In this document: positions 63,493 through 64,000 of the stretch, one piece after another
Position numbering within the stretch: position 1 is the stretch's first letter
How the letters are laid out: each line of letters opens with the position of its first letter
Assembly (NCBI RefSeq): GCF_001029105.3
Contig: NZ_CP011807.3
Location: 4,650,001 to 4,714,000, forward strand
Direction: 5' to 3'
Source: Pandoraea faecigallinarum
GTDB lineage: Bacteria; Pseudomonadota; Gammaproteobacteria; Burkholderiales; Burkholderiaceae
Length of the DNA stretch: 64,000 nt
Notes under the pieces: generated by a model
What the model saw: the letters and a program-made list of their open reading frames with translations, nothing else
Databases searched by the model: none
What the model was told of the DNA's origin: nothing
Position numbers and translations under genes: made by a program

Positions 63493-64000
63493 TCACTCCG
63501 TCAGGAAGGCTTCGGTCAGACGCACCCAGTACGTGGCGCCGAGTGTCAGCACATCGTCGTTGAAGTCGTAGCTCGTGTTGTGCAGCATGCACGGACCGAG
63601 CCCGTGGCCGTGCGCCCGATGCTCGCCCGTGCCGTTGCCGATATACGCATAGCAGCCGGGACGCTCCAGCAGGAAGAACGAAAAGTCCTCGGCGCCCATT
63701 GTCGGATCGATCGGATCGACGACGTGCTCGCGCCCCACAATTTCCTTCATGACGTTGACGGCGAACTGCGTCTCGGCGGCGGTATTGACTGTCGGCGGAT
63801 AGTTGCGCAAGAACGAGAACTCGACGGTGCAGCCGTAGGCCGCGGCGGTCGATTCGCAGAATTCGCGCATGCGCGTCTCGATCAGATCGAGGACTTCGAG
63901 GGAGAAGGTGCGCACCGTGCCGGCGAGCGTGGCCGTGTTCGGAATGACGTTGATCGCCTCGCCCGCCTGCATCTGCGTGATGGAGAGCACGGCGGCGTCG
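63493..64000 (-). CDS. M20-family amidohydrolase/peptidase (HipO-like), truncated by window edge
   Basis: The C-terminal 168 residues of an M20 metallo-amidohydrolase are visible. The frame continues past base 64000. The dimerisation-domain segment GEAINVIPNTATLAGTVRTF is followed by the metal-binding MGAEDFSFFL and the C-terminal LHNTSYDFNDD motif. This is the signature of the hippurate hydrolase / N-acyl-amino-acid hydrolase (HipO, AbgB-like) group. It is first in an operon with DUF2817 and the RpiR regulator. Confidence 0.92.
   Translation of the reverse strand, partial: DAAVLSITQMQAGEAINVIPNTATLAGTVRTFSLEVLDLIETRMREFCESTAAAYGCTVEFSFLRNYPPTVNTAAETQFAVNVMKEIVGREHVVDPIDPTMGAEDFSFFLLERPGCYAYIGNGTGEHRAHGHGLGPCMLHNTSYDFNDDVLTLGATYWVRLTEAFLTE

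Overview
The window is GC-rich (roughly 63-66 %) bacterial chromosome. Gene content points to a beta-proteobacterium of the Burkholderiaceae. The hemA-prfA-prmC-grxD-ubiX block, a second beta-proteobacterial type infA, and pairs of MFS carriers with FCD-GntR or RpiR regulators fit Pandoraea or a close relative. The genus is an inference from style and content; no database search was possible. No prophage, CRISPR array or plasmid function is visible. The only mobile element is one IS5-family insertion.

Layout. 1-11.5 kb: the 3' end of ychF; a divergent GntR regulator / SLC13 carrier pair around an AT-rich palindrome; a GT87 + GT2 (GtrB-like) + convergent GtrA surface-glycosylation set; a penicillin-acylase-family gene with an amber codon inside its signal peptide; an EmrB/QacA-type MFS carrier; and a GlsB/YeaQ membrane protein. 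11.7-16.1 kb: housekeeping genes hemA, prfA, prmC, grxD, ubiX. 16-18.1 kb: a VOC protein and three small envelope proteins, one a 37-residue lipoprotein. 18.2-23.6 kb: a possible sigma-54-driven small RNA unit, then a soluble double-PAS chemoreceptor, CheR, CheD and a protein with three CheW domains, with no CheA nearby. 23.7-33.7 kb: patatin, 3-hydroxybutyrate dehydrogenase, EttA, ferredoxin, MazG-like, metallophosphoesterase, acylphosphatase-like, GNAT, infA, a CBS protein and an MFS carrier. 34-51 kb: a repeat-rich lipoprotein, the IS element, then a Wzx/Wzy-type exopolysaccharide locus (priming transferase, WecG-like transferase, GMC oxidoreductase, epimerase, flippase, GH44 glucanase, polymerase/ligase, Wza-like export lipoprotein, Wzc-like co-polymerase, DUF6492, acyltransferase), then a zinc-ribbon protein with a natural His7 tail. 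51.3-57.4 kb: tRNA-Glu and tRNA-Ala with promoter and terminator, creA, and an AcoR-like sigma-54 activator divergent from an aldehyde dehydrogenase / iron alcohol dehydrogenase pair behind a near-consensus -24/-12 promoter. 57.5-64 kb: two MFS carriers, an Asp/Glu-racemase-fold protein, an RpiR regulator, a DUF2817 peptidase-like protein and a truncated M20 amidohydrolase, which look like one catabolic cluster.

How the genes work together. The chemotaxis block looks like an accessory sensory module that must borrow CheA from elsewhere. In the exopolysaccharide locus the IS sits just upstream of the priming transferase and may set its expression. The Wzc-like protein has lost recognisable kinase motifs. 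Few glycosyltransferases are present, so the repeat unit is probably short, and the GH44 enzyme suggests a beta-1,4-glucan-like backbone. The most novel single feature is at 18229-18440: a palindromic activator-like site, a near-perfect sigma-54 promoter and a strong Rho-independent terminator enclose about 82 nt with no reading frame. A second recurrent oddity is short tandem repeats of 9-bp period, scattered between genes and in phase inside protein linkers.
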